A stretch of 64,000 nt of DNA, taken from NCBI RefSeq assembly GCF_018918005.1, contig NZ_JAHLPR010000001.1, forward strand, positions 1 through 64,000, written 5' to 3'. This document shows positions 35,320-46,000 of the stretch, one piece after another. Both the position numbers and the translations under genes were made by a program. The notes under the pieces are model-generated. The model worked only from the letters and a program-made list of their open reading frames with translations, did no database searches and was not told the origin of the DNA. This DNA is from Paenibacillus sp. MSJ-34. Lineage in GTDB: Bacteria; Bacillota; Bacilli; Paenibacillales; Paenibacillaceae. Within the stretch, counting starts at the first letter, position 1. Every line of letters starts with the position of its first letter.

Positions 35320-36285
35320 TCAACCGAGCTTCTTCCATACCGGGAGGTAGCACAGCGGAAGGGCAAGCAAAGAACATACAATATTGAAGATCGTTTGCGC
35401 ATGGGCGATTTGCCCGGCGGGATCGGCCGAAATCCAGGCGGAGGCGGCTTGCAAATGTCCGATCAACGGATAGAACAGGATCGCGCCTCCGACGTTGAGG
35501 GCGATATGAGACCATGCAACGAAGCTTGCGGATCGGCTCCCCCCGAAGGAGGCCATTAACGCGGTCACGCAAGTGCCGATGTTGGCGCCGAGTACGATCG
35601 CAACGCCGAGATCGATAGGAATGGCGCCCATGGCCGCCAGTCCCATCGTCATGCCGATCATCGCCGCGCTGCTGTGGATGATCGCGGTGAGGCAGGCGCC
35701 GGCGGCGATGCCCCACAGCAAGCTTTGTCCCGAACGTTCGAGAAACCAGGCGAACATGCCGTAGGATTGCAATACGGAGCCGATGGACTGCATATAGCGG
35801 ATTCCGATCAGTACGAGCGCGAATCCGGCAACGGCAATCGCCGCATATTGCATCGGCTGAAGCCAATGCGCGATCCGTTCGAACGGACGAGGTGCGATTT
35901 CCGCCGCGACGACGGCCAATATCCATAAGGCGACGGCTGCTGACAGGAGCGGCCCGCCCAAATGATTAATATTCAACCCGATTAATTCGGTCGTTAAACA
36001 AGTGCCGATATTGCTGCCGAGAATAATGCCGAGCGTGCGCGGAAACGAGAGCAGCCCGGCATTGACAAGTCCGATCGAGATAACGGTAATCGCCGTGCTG
36101 CTCTGGAGCAAAGCCGTCGCTCCGGCGCTCACGACCATGCCGTGCACGGGCGTTTGCGTCGAAGAATGGACCAATTGGATCATTCGCGGACCTGCCCATA
36201 AATGCAAAGCAAATTCCATCATTTTCATGCCGAACAAAAAAACGGCCAATCCGATGCAGAGGGGTAAAATAATATCATGCAACAT
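35320..36285 (-). CDS. yqeW: Na+/phosphate cotransporter family protein (YqeW)
   Basis: A 321-residue membrane protein of the NptA/PhoU-less Na/Pi-cotransporter group. Two inverted repeats carry the pore motifs GATALLQSSTAIT and CLTAIIHSSAAMIG, each followed by a GSNIGTC/GANIGTC motif. It would take up phosphate with sodium at the cytoplasmic membrane. In Bacillus yqeW follows yqeV (mtaB), so position supports the name. The start at 36285 on the minus strand follows AAAGGAG. It is transcribed against its neighbours. Confidence 0.87.
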   Translation of the reverse strand: MLHDIILPLCIGLAVFLFGMKMMEFALHLWAGPRMIQLVHSSTQTPVHGMVVSAGATALLQSSTAITVISIGLVNAGLLSFPRTLGIILGSNIGTCLTTELIGLNINHLGGPLLSAAVALWILAVVAAEIAPRPFERIAHWLQPMQYAAIAVAGFALVLIGIRYMQSIGSVLQSYGMFAWFLERSGQSLLWGIAAGACLTAIIHSSAAMIGMTMGLAAMGAIPIDLGVAIVLGANIGTCVTALMASFGGSRSASFVAWSHIALNVGGAILFYPLIGHLQAASAWISADPAGQIAHAQTIFNIVCSLLALPLCYLPVWKKLG

Positions 36286-36385
36286 TTGCGGGTCTCCTTT
36301 GCGGCATAGTTATACATACTTATGAAACAAGCAAGACAACCATGACAAGCATTTCGGCATCGTTCGATGCCGGTTAGGAGGATAT

Positions 36386-37756
36386 ATGGCATCCGTCATT
36401 TTGCAGCGAAGCCGGAAGAAAAGATTGGAACAAGGGCATCCTTGGATATTCGAGAATGAAATCGAACGGGTGGAAGGGGAGCCGGTTGCCGGCGATTTGG
36501 TCGAAGTGTCGAATCATCAAGGGCGATACCTCGCGACAGGTTATTTCAATCCGCAATCGAAAATAACGGTGCGCATCGTCTCGTACGCGCCGATCGAACG
36601 GATGGACCGTTCATTTTTTGCCGAACGCTTCCGCCGCTGTCTGGAACATCGTTCGCGCTTTCTCGGCGAGGCGGACGCTTATCGGCTCGTTTACGGGGAA
36701 GCCGATTTTTTGCCCGGATTGATCGTGGACCGATTTGCGGATGTGCTGGTCGTGCAACTGCTGACGCTCGGCATGGATCGGCGGCGGGAAGAGATTGTCG
36801 GGGCGCTGGTTGACACGGTGCGGCCGAAGGGCATCTATGAGCGCAGCGACGTGGCGATCCGGGAATTGGAAGGCTTGGAGCAGAGAACGGGCGAGTTGTA
36901 CGGCGAATGTCCGCGCCATGTCACGGTTACCGAGAACGGACTGAAGATCGAGGTAGACATTGTGGAAGGGCAAAAAACGGGCTACTTTTTCGATCAACGC
37001 GAAAATCGCGCCTCGATCGCGCCGTTAATGGCCGGCTGGGGAGCGCGCAGCGGGATTGCGCTGCGGGAGGTCGAGGAAGACGGCGTGCTGCAGCGCCGGC
37101 CTGTCAATGCGAACGGCAAAACGGTTACGTTCCCTTATTGGGACGGAGCAACCGTTCTGGAATGTTTCTCCCATACGGGCAGCTTTACGCTGCACGCATG
37201 CAAATACGGCGCCAAGAAGGTAACCTGTTTGGACATCTCCGAGCATGCGATCGAAAGCGCGCGGCGCAATGTAGAATGGAACGGATTTACGGATCGGGTC
37301 GAATTCGTCGTCGCCGACGCATTCGATTATTTGCGCAGCCAGGTGAAAGGCTTGGAGGAACGGACCGAACGCGGGGAGGGACAGCGCGGCAAAGTGGATA
37401 CTTCCAAGCCGTTGACGGCCGGCGGCGGACGCACTTGGGATGTCGTCATTCTCGATCCGCCCGCGTTTGCCAAGACGAAGAGCGCAGTGGCGGGCGCTTG
37501 CCGCGGGTACAAGGACATTAATTTGCATGGCATGAAGCTGGTCAACGAAGGCGGATATTTGGTGACGGCAAGCTGTTCGTACCATATGCGCCCGGACTTG
37601 TTCCTGCAGACGATTCAAGAAGCGGCCGCCGACGCGGGCAAAATATTGCGCCTGATCGAATGGCGGGCCGCGGGCAAAGACCATCCGCAAATTCTCGGCG
37701 TCAACGAAGGGCATTACTTGAAGTTCGCGATTTTCGAAGTAAGAAGCCGGTTGTAA
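36386..37756 (+). CDS. Class I SAM-dependent rRNA methyltransferase, RlmI-like
   Basis: A 456-residue member of the COG1092 group (m5C1962 of 23S rRNA in E. coli RlmI). The N-terminal PUA domain has RLEQGHPWIFENEIERV; the catalytic domain has ATVLECFSHTGSFTLHACK, ITAxDIS-type CLDISEHAIESARRN, VILDPPAFAKTKSA and LVTASCSYHM with the catalytic-type Cys. Compared with the family (about 390-400 residues), it has two extra hydrophilic inserts: around 215-235 (after the QRENR segment) and around 325-350, before the DPPAF motif. AGGAGG precedes ATG 36386. The exact target is unproven. Confidence 0.88.
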   Translation: MASVILQRSRKKRLEQGHPWIFENEIERVEGEPVAGDLVEVSNHQGRYLATGYFNPQSKITVRIVSYAPIERMDRSFFAERFRRCLEHRSRFLGEADAYRLVYGEADFLPGLIVDRFADVLVVQLLTLGMDRRREEIVGALVDTVRPKGIYERSDVAIRELEGLEQRTGELYGECPRHVTVTENGLKIEVDIVEGQKTGYFFDQRENRASIAPLMAGWGARSGIALREVEEDGVLQRRPVNANGKTVTFPYWDGATVLECFSHTGSFTLHACKYGAKKVTCLDISEHAIESARRNVEWNGFTDRVEFVVADAFDYLRSQVKGLEERTERGEGQRGKVDTSKPLTAGGGRTWDVVILDPPAFAKTKSAVAGACRGYKDINLHGMKLVNEGGYLVTASCSYHMRPDLFLQTIQEAAADAGKILRLIEWRAAGKDHPQILGVNEGHYLKFAIFEVRSRL

Positions 37757-37862
37757 ACGGCGATGCGTCGAAAGCGTCGGTAAGCCGGTAAGGATGTTAG
37801 ACAATAAGGATGTTAGATGATAACAGACAGTTAGGTTCGAACTTGAATGGGAGGCGGAAAAC

Positions 37863-38684
37863 ATGAAAATCGAGGAGACGCGGAAGCCGCCGAGCCGCAT
37901 TTTGACTGCGACGGGCGGTTTTCTGGCAGGCTATAGCCATTCTCTCAATCCATACGCCGGATGTTCGTACGGATGCTCCTATTGTTATGTGCGCAAGCTG
38001 CCGGTCGCCATGTTTCGCGGATTGGAGTGGGGCGAATGGGTCCATGTGAAGGAAGGCGCATCGGAGCGGCTGCGCAAAGAGCTTCTTTCGGCGAAAAAGA
38101 AAGGGCCTGTCACGATTTTCATGTCTTCCAGCACCGATCCTTACCAACCGATCGAGCATCGTGAACGATTGACGAGATCGCTGCTGGAGACGTTGGCGGA
38201 AAATCCGCCCGAATTTTTATTCGTACAGACGCGCAGTCCGCTCGTTGTAAGAGATATCGATTTATTCGCGCAATTCGGGGACAACATTCGCATTAGCGTG
38301 ACGATCGAGACCGATTCGGACGAGATGCGGAAGCTGTTTGCGCCGGCGGCGCCACCTATTGCGGCGAGATTTGCCGCTTTGCGGAAATTGTCGGCTGCGG
38401 GACTGCAGACCCAAGCGGCGGTCGCCCCGGTGCTTCCAAGCTCCGATCGTTTCGCCTCCAAGCTTGCGGAAGTGACGGAACGGGTGTGCCTGGACGATTA
38501 TTTCCAAGGCGACGGCAGCTTCGGCAAACGGACGGAGCAGCTCGGCATCCGCGCCATTTACGACCAACACGGCCTGTCGGAATGGTATTCTCCCAAGGCG
38601 ACGGCCAAAGTGCTGGAACGATTGCAAGCCGTATTCCGCGACGATCAAATCCGTTTGAATCAGGAAGGGTTCGCGCCTTCTTGA
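37863..38684 (+). CDS. Radical SAM protein, SplB-related
   Basis: A 273-residue radical SAM enzyme with cluster cysteines C34, C38 and C41 in CSYGCSYCYV. The order ITLNPY-like NPYAGCSYGC, IFMSSSTDPYQPIE and LFVQTRSPLVVRDIDL matches the COG1533 group that includes spore photoproduct lyase relatives. Genuine SplB is longer and has a C-terminal Cys that I do not see here (the end is QIRLNQEGFAPS), so this is a paralogue of unknown substrate. ATG 37863 follows GGGAGGCGG. It is followed by about 700 bp of repeat-rich DNA. Confidence 0.85.
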   Translation: MKIEETRKPPSRILTATGGFLAGYSHSLNPYAGCSYGCSYCYVRKLPVAMFRGLEWGEWVHVKEGASERLRKELLSAKKKGPVTIFMSSSTDPYQPIEHRERLTRSLLETLAENPPEFLFVQTRSPLVVRDIDLFAQFGDNIRISVTIETDSDEMRKLFAPAAPPIAARFAALRKLSAAGLQTQAAVAPVLPSSDRFASKLAEVTERVCLDDYFQGDGSFGKRTEQLGIRAIYDQHGLSEWYSPKATAKVLERLQAVFRDDQIRLNQEGFAPS

Positions 38685-38859
38685 TCGACCGGAGGCATCC
38701 GTCTGCTGGAATCGGTTGCATAATAGATCGTACCTGAACTCCCGTAGATTGTAACGGACTTCGGATACGTTCCCATATGAACGAAACCTGTCAACCCCTA
38801 GCTCGTACGACGATTTTTTTACGCTTTAAAGTAAGCCTGTACGTAACGCGCAAAATGAC

Positions 38860-39181
38860 GAGTCGGTTTCGTTCATTGTAACGAATCGACGTGTCAAGGA
38901 CCTTTCGGCAATGCTAATAAGCGCATCTGTGTGTCCGTGTTAAACGAACAAACGGCTCAAATCCGATTTGTGTACAAAATTTCGAACAAAATCGACTGGT
39001 TCGATGCGTGCTCCGCTTGTTTTGTACGATTTTTCGCATACAATTACAGGATGAGGGCACAAATCATCGTTTGTGTATGAAATTTCGAACAAAATCGGCT
39101 GATTCGATGCACGCTCCGCTCATGTGTATGATCATTTTGCCCGCTTTTCCAGCAAATCGTTATAATGAACGAAACCGACTC
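38860..39181. mobile_element. MITE-like element with 25-bp terminal inverted repeats
   Basis: The ends 38860-38884 (begins GAGTCGGTTTCGTTCATT) and 39157-39181 (ends AATGAACGAAACCGACTC) are inverted copies matching at 24 of 25 positions. The 322-bp element has no transposase and holds the repeat array at 38967-39140. A further ATGAACGAAACC copy lies just outside at 38777. I see no clear target-site duplication. Confidence 0.6.
38967..39140. repeat. Dispersed intergenic repeat, copy 2 (X-Y-X-Y units)
   Basis: Two direct copies of a roughly 70-bp unit, 38967-39036 and 39070-39140, 103 bp apart. Each has an X half (TTTGTGTAtgAAATTTCG then AACAAAATCG) and a Y half (TGTAtGATttTT). The GTA cores fall at 38972, 39024, 39075 and 39126, spaced 52, 51 and 51 bp. 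It is the same family as 143-285. Confidence 0.8.
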
Positions 39182-39411
39182 CGATCTAAATGGAGGTCTT
39201 TCATTGCCTCAGAATCTACCATCCCGCGAATCTCCTTCGCTCTTATTGACAAACAAACTGCCTGCAACCTTTCGGTCAACCGCTGGATGATTTCCATAGA
39301 GTTGCCTTACCAGAATGGAATCCAACTTTCTCCACGCCCAAATACGGTGCATTTTACAGCAATTATGTTAAAATAGGGCTAATCTATTCTATGTCGAAAG
39401 AGGGCGGAATG

Positions 39412-42400
39412 ATGTCGATTCAATTTGTCATTGGCCGCTCGGGAAGCGGGAAAACGCGGCATTGCTTGGATCGGATCCGCGATAAGCTGCGAAGCGATCC
39501 GGACGGGAAGCCGTTAATTATTCTCGTCCCCGAGCAAGGGACGTTTCAAGTCGAGCATGCGCTCGTCAGCTCGCCGGAATTGCAGGGAACGATCCGGGCG
39601 CAAGTGCTCAGCTTCCGCCGTTTGGCGTACCGGGTCATGCAGGAAACCGGGGGAACGGCGTTCGTTCCGATCAATGATGACGGCAAGAAGATGCTGCTGT
39701 ACAAAATGATTCACCGCTCCAAACGGGAACTGCGTCTTTTCCATACGGCGGCGGATCAGATGGGGTTCATCGACCGCTTGAACGATCTGTTCAATGAATT
39801 GAAACGCTATTGCATCGACCCGGAACGTCTGGACGAGCATGCGCAGTTTGCGGCGGAGCATATGAAGGGGCATACGCTGATCCAGGATAAGCTTCACGAT
39901 ATATCGCGAATTTATCGCGAATTTACCGGCGCGCTCTCGCAGCATTACGTCGATTCGGAGGACATGCTCGCCATGCTGGCGCAAGGGATGGAGCATTCGG
40001 CATACATACGCGAAGCGGAAATATGGATCGACGGCTTTCACGGTTTTACGCCGCAAGAGCTGCAGGTGCTGGAGCAGTTGATTCGGACCGCTGCCGGCGT
40101 AACGGTCACCTGCTGTCTGGACAAGCCGTACGATCACGGGGAGAAGCCTCATGAACTGGAGCTGTTTCACCCGACAGCCACGACGTATATCCAGCTGAAA
40201 GAGATGGCGGAACGATCCGGCGTGGCGATCGAGGAACCTGTCGTATTAACGGAGACGCCGCTGCCCCGATTCGCAGACAATGAAGCGCTGGCCCATTTGG
40301 AGCGGGCTTACGACCGCCGTATTCCTTGGAAAGCGCCGCATGCGAAGGCATTGACCTTCGGCAGCCCGGAATGCGGAATATCGCTGCATGCCGCGGCAAG
40401 CCGCCGGGCGGAAGCGGAGGGCGTCGCGCGCGAGATGCTGCGGCTTTCGCGGGAGCGAGGCGTTCGTTGGCGCGATATGGCCGTTATGGTGCGGAATATC
40501 GCCGATTACGAGCCGTTGATCGCAACTGTATTCGCGGATCATGAGATTCCGTATTTTCTCGACCAGAAGAAAAACGTGCTGCACCATCCATTGATCGAAT
40601 TTATTCGCTCCGCCGTGGAAATTGCGGTTCGCCATTGGCAGTACGACGCGGTGTTCCGCTGCGTGAAGACGGATTTCCTGCTGCCGGAGGACGGTTCGAT
40701 CGGAAGAGACGATATGGACCGGCTGGAAAACTACGTGCTTGCGGCGGGCATCCGCGGCTCGCGCTGGACGGACGGCAAGCCTTGGCGGCCGCTCTATTCG
40801 TCGCTCGATCCTGATCAGCCCGAGGAGCGGGAGCAGGAGGGACAAGCGCCCGAATCGATCGAACGATGCCGCATGCAAATTGTCCGGCCGCTGCATGCGT
40901 TCGAGAAAGCGTTGAAACATGCCGCCAACGTTCGCGGAATGTGCGAAGCGGTCTACAGTCTGCTCGTTCGGGTCGAAGCGCCGCAAAGGCTGGACCGGTT
41001 GAGCCGCCGCTGTATTGCGGAGGGCCAGCCGCAAAAGGCGAAAGAGCATCGCCAATTATGGGGCGGCGTCTTGGACGTATTGGATCAAATCGTCGAGATG
41101 ATGGGCGACGAACAACTCGCGCCGGAGTTGTTCGCGGGAATACTGGAAACCGGCTTGGAAAGTTTGAAGCTGGCGCTCGTTCCCCCCGCGCTCGATCAGG
41201 TTTTGATCGGAAGCATGGATCGGACGCGTGCCGGGCAGGTGCAATACAGCTTCTTGCTTGGCGTGAACGACGGCGTTATTCCGGCGCGGGCGGTGGAGGA
41301 CGGAGTGCTGACCGAACAGGAGCGCGAGCGGCTGGCTGGTATCGGTATGGAACTCGCTCCTGGCATTCGCCGCAAGCTGCTAGACGAACGCTTCGTCATC
41401 TATAACGCGATTACGGCGCCGAGCCGGCATTTATGGGTCAGCTATCCGCTGGCGGACGAGGAAGGGAAATCGTTGTTGCCGTCGGAGCTGATGCGCCACC
41501 TGCGCACGATCTTTCCGGGCATTCGCGAACGATTCCTGGCGGGCGAGCCGCATGCGCAACTGAGCGTGAAAGAACAATTGGATTATATCGCCCATCCGGA
41601 ACGAGCGCTGTCTTATTTGATTGCGGAACTTCGAGGCTGGCGGCGCGGCATAGCGATGTCCGACGTATGGTGGGAGGCGTACAATTGGTTTTGCAGCCAG
41701 CCGGCCTGGCGTCCGAAATTGCGCATGCTGCTGCAGTCGCTGTTTTATAAGAACGGCGCGGAATCTTTGCAGGAGCGGACAAGCCGCAGCTTGTACGGCA
41801 AACATTTGCGGGCGAGCGTCTCGCGCATGGAACGGTTCGTCTCGTGTCCGTTCGCGCATTTCGCATCCCATGGACTTCGGTTGAAAGAAAGGCAATTGTA
41901 CCGGCTGGAAGCGCCGGATATCGGGCAGCTGTTTCACGCGGCGTTAAGCCAAATGGCCGTACGAATGAAGGAGGACAACCGGCGCTGGGGCGATTTGTCG
42001 CCGGAAGAGTGCAAGCAGGCCGCAGGGAATGTCGTCGATATGCTGGCTCCGCGTTTGCAGGGCGAAATCTTGAACAGCTCCAAGCGCTATCGCTATATTG
42101 CGCGCAAGCTGAAGGATATCGTCGGCCGGGCCGCGATCGTGCTGGGCGAACATGCGCGCCGCGGCTCGTTCGAACCGGTCGGGCTCGAGATCGATTTCGG
42201 GCCGGGCAAGCCGTTGCCGCCGCTGCAATTTACGCTCGACAACGGCTGCACGATGGAAATTATCGGCCGCATCGATCGCGTCGACAAGGCGGAAGGCGAA
42301 CAAGGCGTATTGCTGCGCGTCATCGATTATAAATCGAGCCAGACCGATTTAAGGCTCCATGAAGTTTATTACGGATTGTCGCTGCAAATGCTGACGTATT

Positions 42401-42978
42401 TGGACGTGCTGCTCACCCACGCCGAGACATGGCTGGGGGAAACGGCGCTGCCTGGGGGCGCGCTCTATTTTCACGTACATAACCCGCTGCTGCAAACCGC
42501 GAACGGAATGTCGCGCGATCAGGCGAACGAGCAGTTGTTCAAACGCTTCAAAATGAAAGGGCTCGTGCTTGCGGACCGCGAAGCCGTGTCGCTGATGGAC
42601 GCGACGCTCGATAAAGGATATTCGCAAGTGATTCCGGTTGCGGTGAAAGCGGATGGCGGCTTTTACAGCAATGCGGCGGTGGCGACGCCGGAACAATGGG
42701 ATACGCTGCGGCAAGCGGTACGGGGCACGATCCGCCGCATCGGCACCCGAATTACGGACGGCGAGGTTGCGATCGAGCCGTACCGCATCGCGCACAAAAC
42801 CGCATGCGCCCATTGCTCGTATAAGCCGGTTTGCCAATTCGACGAGTTGATCGAAGGCAATGAGTTCAATTCGCTCTTGAAGCCGGACAAAGAACAAGTG
42901 TGGTCGCTGCTGGAAGATGCGGGGAAAGACGGCTCCGCCGCGGCGGCGGAAAGCGCCGAGCGGCCGAAGCGGGAGTAA
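39412..42978 (+). CDS. addB: Helicase-nuclease subunit AddB (RexB)
   Basis: An 1188-residue AddB, the size of the family. It processes double-strand DNA ends with AddA and recognises Chi. The P-loop GRSGSGKT is at 8-15. The C-terminal nuclease has VIDYKSSQTDLR, and the iron-sulphur cluster cysteines are RFVSCPF plus CAHCSYKPVC near the end. ATG 39412 lies after AAGAGGGCGG; ATG 39391 would add seven residues. It precedes addA by 40 nt. No disabling change is visible. Confidence 0.96.
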   Translation: MSIQFVIGRSGSGKTRHCLDRIRDKLRSDPDGKPLIILVPEQGTFQVEHALVSSPELQGTIRAQVLSFRRLAYRVMQETGGTAFVPINDDGKKMLLYKMIHRSKRELRLFHTAADQMGFIDRLNDLFNELKRYCIDPERLDEHAQFAAEHMKGHTLIQDKLHDISRIYREFTGALSQHYVDSEDMLAMLAQGMEHSAYIREAEIWIDGFHGFTPQELQVLEQLIRTAAGVTVTCCLDKPYDHGEKPHELELFHPTATTYIQLKEMAERSGVAIEEPVVLTETPLPRFADNEALAHLERAYDRRIPWKAPHAKALTFGSPECGISLHAAASRRAEAEGVAREMLRLSRERGVRWRDMAVMVRNIADYEPLIATVFADHEIPYFLDQKKNVLHHPLIEFIRSAVEIAVRHWQYDAVFRCVKTDFLLPEDGSIGRDDMDRLENYVLAAGIRGSRWTDGKPWRPLYSSLDPDQPEEREQEGQAPESIERCRMQIVRPLHAFEKALKHAANVRGMCEAVYSLLVRVEAPQRLDRLSRRCIAEGQPQKAKEHRQLWGGVLDVLDQIVEMMGDEQLAPELFAGILETGLESLKLALVPPALDQVLIGSMDRTRAGQVQYSFLLGVNDGVIPARAVEDGVLTEQERERLAGIGMELAPGIRRKLLDERFVIYNAITAPSRHLWVSYPLADEEGKSLLPSELMRHLRTIFPGIRERFLAGEPHAQLSVKEQLDYIAHPERALSYLIAELRGWRRGIAMSDVWWEAYNWFCSQPAWRPKLRMLLQSLFYKNGAESLQERTSRSLYGKHLRASVSRMERFVSCPFAHFASHGLRLKERQLYRLEAPDIGQLFHAALSQMAVRMKEDNRRWGDLSPEECKQAAGNVVDMLAPRLQGEILNSSKRYRYIARKLKDIVGRAAIVLGEHARRGSFEPVGLEIDFGPGKPLPPLQFTLDNGCTMEIIGRIDRVDKAEGEQGVLLRVIDYKSSQTDLRLHEVYYGLSLQMLTYLDVLLTHAETWLGETALPGGALYFHVHNPLLQTANGMSRDQANEQLFKRFKMKGLVLADREAVSLMDATLDKGYSQVIPVAVKADGGFYSNAAVATPEQWDTLRQAVRGTIRRIGTRITDGEVAIEPYRIAHKTACAHCSYKPVCQFDELIEGNEFNSLLKPDKEQVWSLLEDAGKDGSAAAAESAERPKRE

Positions 42979-43018
42979 ACCGGCGGTGTCATGTTACAGA
43001 AGCGAAGGAGGACCGGCG

Positions 43019-46000
43019 ATGGACATGATCGCAAAACCTGAGAACAGCCAATGGACCGACGACCAGTGGCAAGCGATTGCGCGGCAAGGCGAGAATATTC
43101 TGGTTGCGGCGGCGGCGGGATCGGGCAAAACGGCGGTGCTCGTTGAACGGATCATCCGTAAAATATGTTCGGAGGACGAGCCGATCAACGTCGATCAACT
43201 GCTCGTGGCGACCTTTACGAAAGCGGCTGCCGCGGAAATGCGCGAACGGATTCGCGAAGCGTTGGAGAAACAGCTCGAGCTGCGGCCGGAAGCGGAGCAT
43301 TTGCGCCGGCAGCTCGCCTTGATGAACCGCGCCTCGATTACGACGCTGCATTCATTCTGTTTGGAGGTTATCCAGCGTTATTTTCAATTGATCCCTCTCG
43401 ACCCGGCCTTTCGGATCGCCAACGAGACCGAGGCGGAATTGCTGCGGCAAGAAGTGCTCGAAGAGCTGTTCGAAGACCGTTATGCATCCGAGCCGGAAGA
43501 GAGCGGGTTTCGCCGGCTGGTCGACTGGTTTAGCGGGGAGCGCAGCGACGAGGCGATGTTCCGTCTCGTGCAAGGACTGTATGATTTTTCGCGCAGCCAT
43601 CCGTGGCCGGACGATTGGCTGCGAGCCATGGCGGCGTCTTTCGGCGTCCAAGATGTGGAATCGTTGGGGCGGAGCGCTTGGGCCGCCAGCATTATGGCCG
43701 ATGTCCGGCTGGCGTTGAACGGCGCGGCCGGCCTGTTGGAACAAGCGAGGCAAATTGCCGGATTGCCCGGCGGCCCTGTTCCTTATACCGAGAATTTAAC
43801 GGAAGATATGAATGTCGTATCGGCGCTGCGCGCCGCGGCGGAACGGCAGCCGTGGGAGACGATGCACGAAGCGTTCGCCCAAGCCGAATTCGGCAAGCTG
43901 AAGGCGTGCAGGGGAGATCAATACGACAAAGAGCTGCAGGACCGGGTCAAGCAATTGCGCGAACAAGCGAAAAAACAAATCGGGGAATTGAAGGAACAGC
44001 TGTTCCGGCGGCCGCCTGAGGCGTTTTTGGCGGAAATGCAAACGATAGGCCCGTTAATGGCGGAATTGTCGGAGTTTGTCATCGAATTCGGCAGCCGATA
44101 CGAACAGGCGAAACGAGATAAAGGTTTTGTCGATTTTTCCGATTTGGAGCATTATTGTTTGAAAATTTTGCGCCATCCGGACTCGACGTTCGAACGAACG
44201 CTGCCTTCGGCCGCGGCGCTGGAATACCAGACGCAATTTGCGGAAGTGCTGCTCGACGAATATCAGGACACAAATATGGTGCAGGAAGCGATCGTGGAAT
44301 TGATTTCCCGGCCCGGGGCGGGCAACCGCTTTATGGTCGGCGACGTGAAGCAGAGCATTTACCGGTTTCGGCTTGCCGAGCCGGGACTGTTTCTGCAGAA
44401 ATACAAGCAATACCCTACCGTAAGCGAAGGAGTCGGCTTGCGCATCGATTTGGCGCGCAACTTTCGCAGCCGCCAAGAAATTGTCGACAGCGTAAACTGC
44501 ATATTCCGGCAGACGATGAATGAAAGCGTAGCGGAAATTTCCTACGACGAACGCGCCGAACTCGTATGCGGAGCGAACTATCCGGTCGGGGAGGCGGCAT
44601 TCGGCCAAAATTACGCGGCGGAGCTTCTGCTCATCGAGCGCGCGGGATCGGGAGATGCCGGCGAAGAGGTCGAACGGGACATCACGGGAGGATCCGAGCC
44701 GGAGACGGAAGAAGAAGAGGACGGACAAGGCGCTCCCGCCAAGCTCGATAAGGAGGAGATGGAAACGGCGCGGCTCGAAGCCCGCGCCATAGCGGCCCGG
44801 ATTCGCAGCCTGACCGGCGAGAACGGGAAGCCGTTCCAGGTGTTCGATAAACAAACGAAATCGATGCGTCCCGTTACGTACCGGGATATCGTCATATTGC
44901 TGCGGGCGACGCAGCAATGGGCGCCTCTCATGATCGAGCAGTTGCGGCTCGAAGGCATCCCCGCCTATGCCGAACTGAACACCGGATATTTCCAGGCGAC
45001 GGAAGTGGAAGTCGTTCTGTCGCTGCTGCAAACGATCGACAATCCGCAGCAGGATATTCCGCTAGCCGGCGTGCTGCGCTCGCCGATGTACGGATTGTCG
45101 GCGGAGGAGTTGGCGCAAATCCGCATTCAAGGGAAAGGGATGCCTTTCTATGACGCCGTGCGGCAATGGGTCGACTCGGACGCGATAGCAGCGTCAGGCG
45201 GAGTTTCGGAAGAGGCGCGCGCGGATATTGCGTTGGCGGAAGCGGCCGCAGCCGTCGAGGATGCCGGCGCCGCAACGCAGCGTCTTGCCGCAGACGAATT
45301 GTCCCGTGCGGCCAAGGAGCGGGCGGCATTCGCTGCGGTTGACGCGGATACGGCCGGCCATGAGAACCTGAGCGGGAAGCTGACGCGGTTTCTGCGGCAG
45401 CTCGAAAGATGGCGCGACGAGGCGCGCCAAGGCTCTTTGGCCGAGCTTATTTGGCGCATATACCGGGAGACGGGATATTACGATTGGGTCGGCGGATTGC
45501 CGGGCGGGACGCAAAGACAAGCCAATTTAAGAGCGCTCTACGACCGGGCCCGCCAATACGAATCGACCTCGCTGCGCGGATTGTTCCGTTTCTTGCGCTT
45601 TATCGAACGAATGCGGGATAGCGGCGGAGACTTGGGTACGGCCAAAGCGCTCGGCGAGCAAGAAGACGTCGTGCGCATTATGACGATCCATAAAAGCAAA
45701 GGCTTGGAATTTCCCGTCGTTTTCGTCGCCGGATTAAACAAACGATTTAATCAGCAAGATATTAGCTCCGCCTTTTTGACTCATAAACAGCTTGGATTCG
45801 GGCCCAAGTTCGTGGATCAAGAGCTGCGAATCAGCTATCCTACATTGCCGAGTTTGGCGATCGCCCGCCAAATGAAGATGGAACTGCTGGCGGAAGAAAT
45901 GCGCGTCCTCTATGTTGCGCTGACGAGACCGAAAGAGAAGCTGTATTTGGTCGGTACGGTCAAAAATATGGAGAAAACGGCGCAAGCCTGGGGACAAGCG

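Noticed and set aside
35079-35387. 102-codon plus-strand ORF after the Nudix gene
   Set aside because: GTG start without a good site, overlaps the end of yqeW antisense, no recognisable family.
39008-39376. ORF of 122 codons upstream of addB
   Set aside because: It runs through the repeat and the MITE-like end and shows no protein-like composition.
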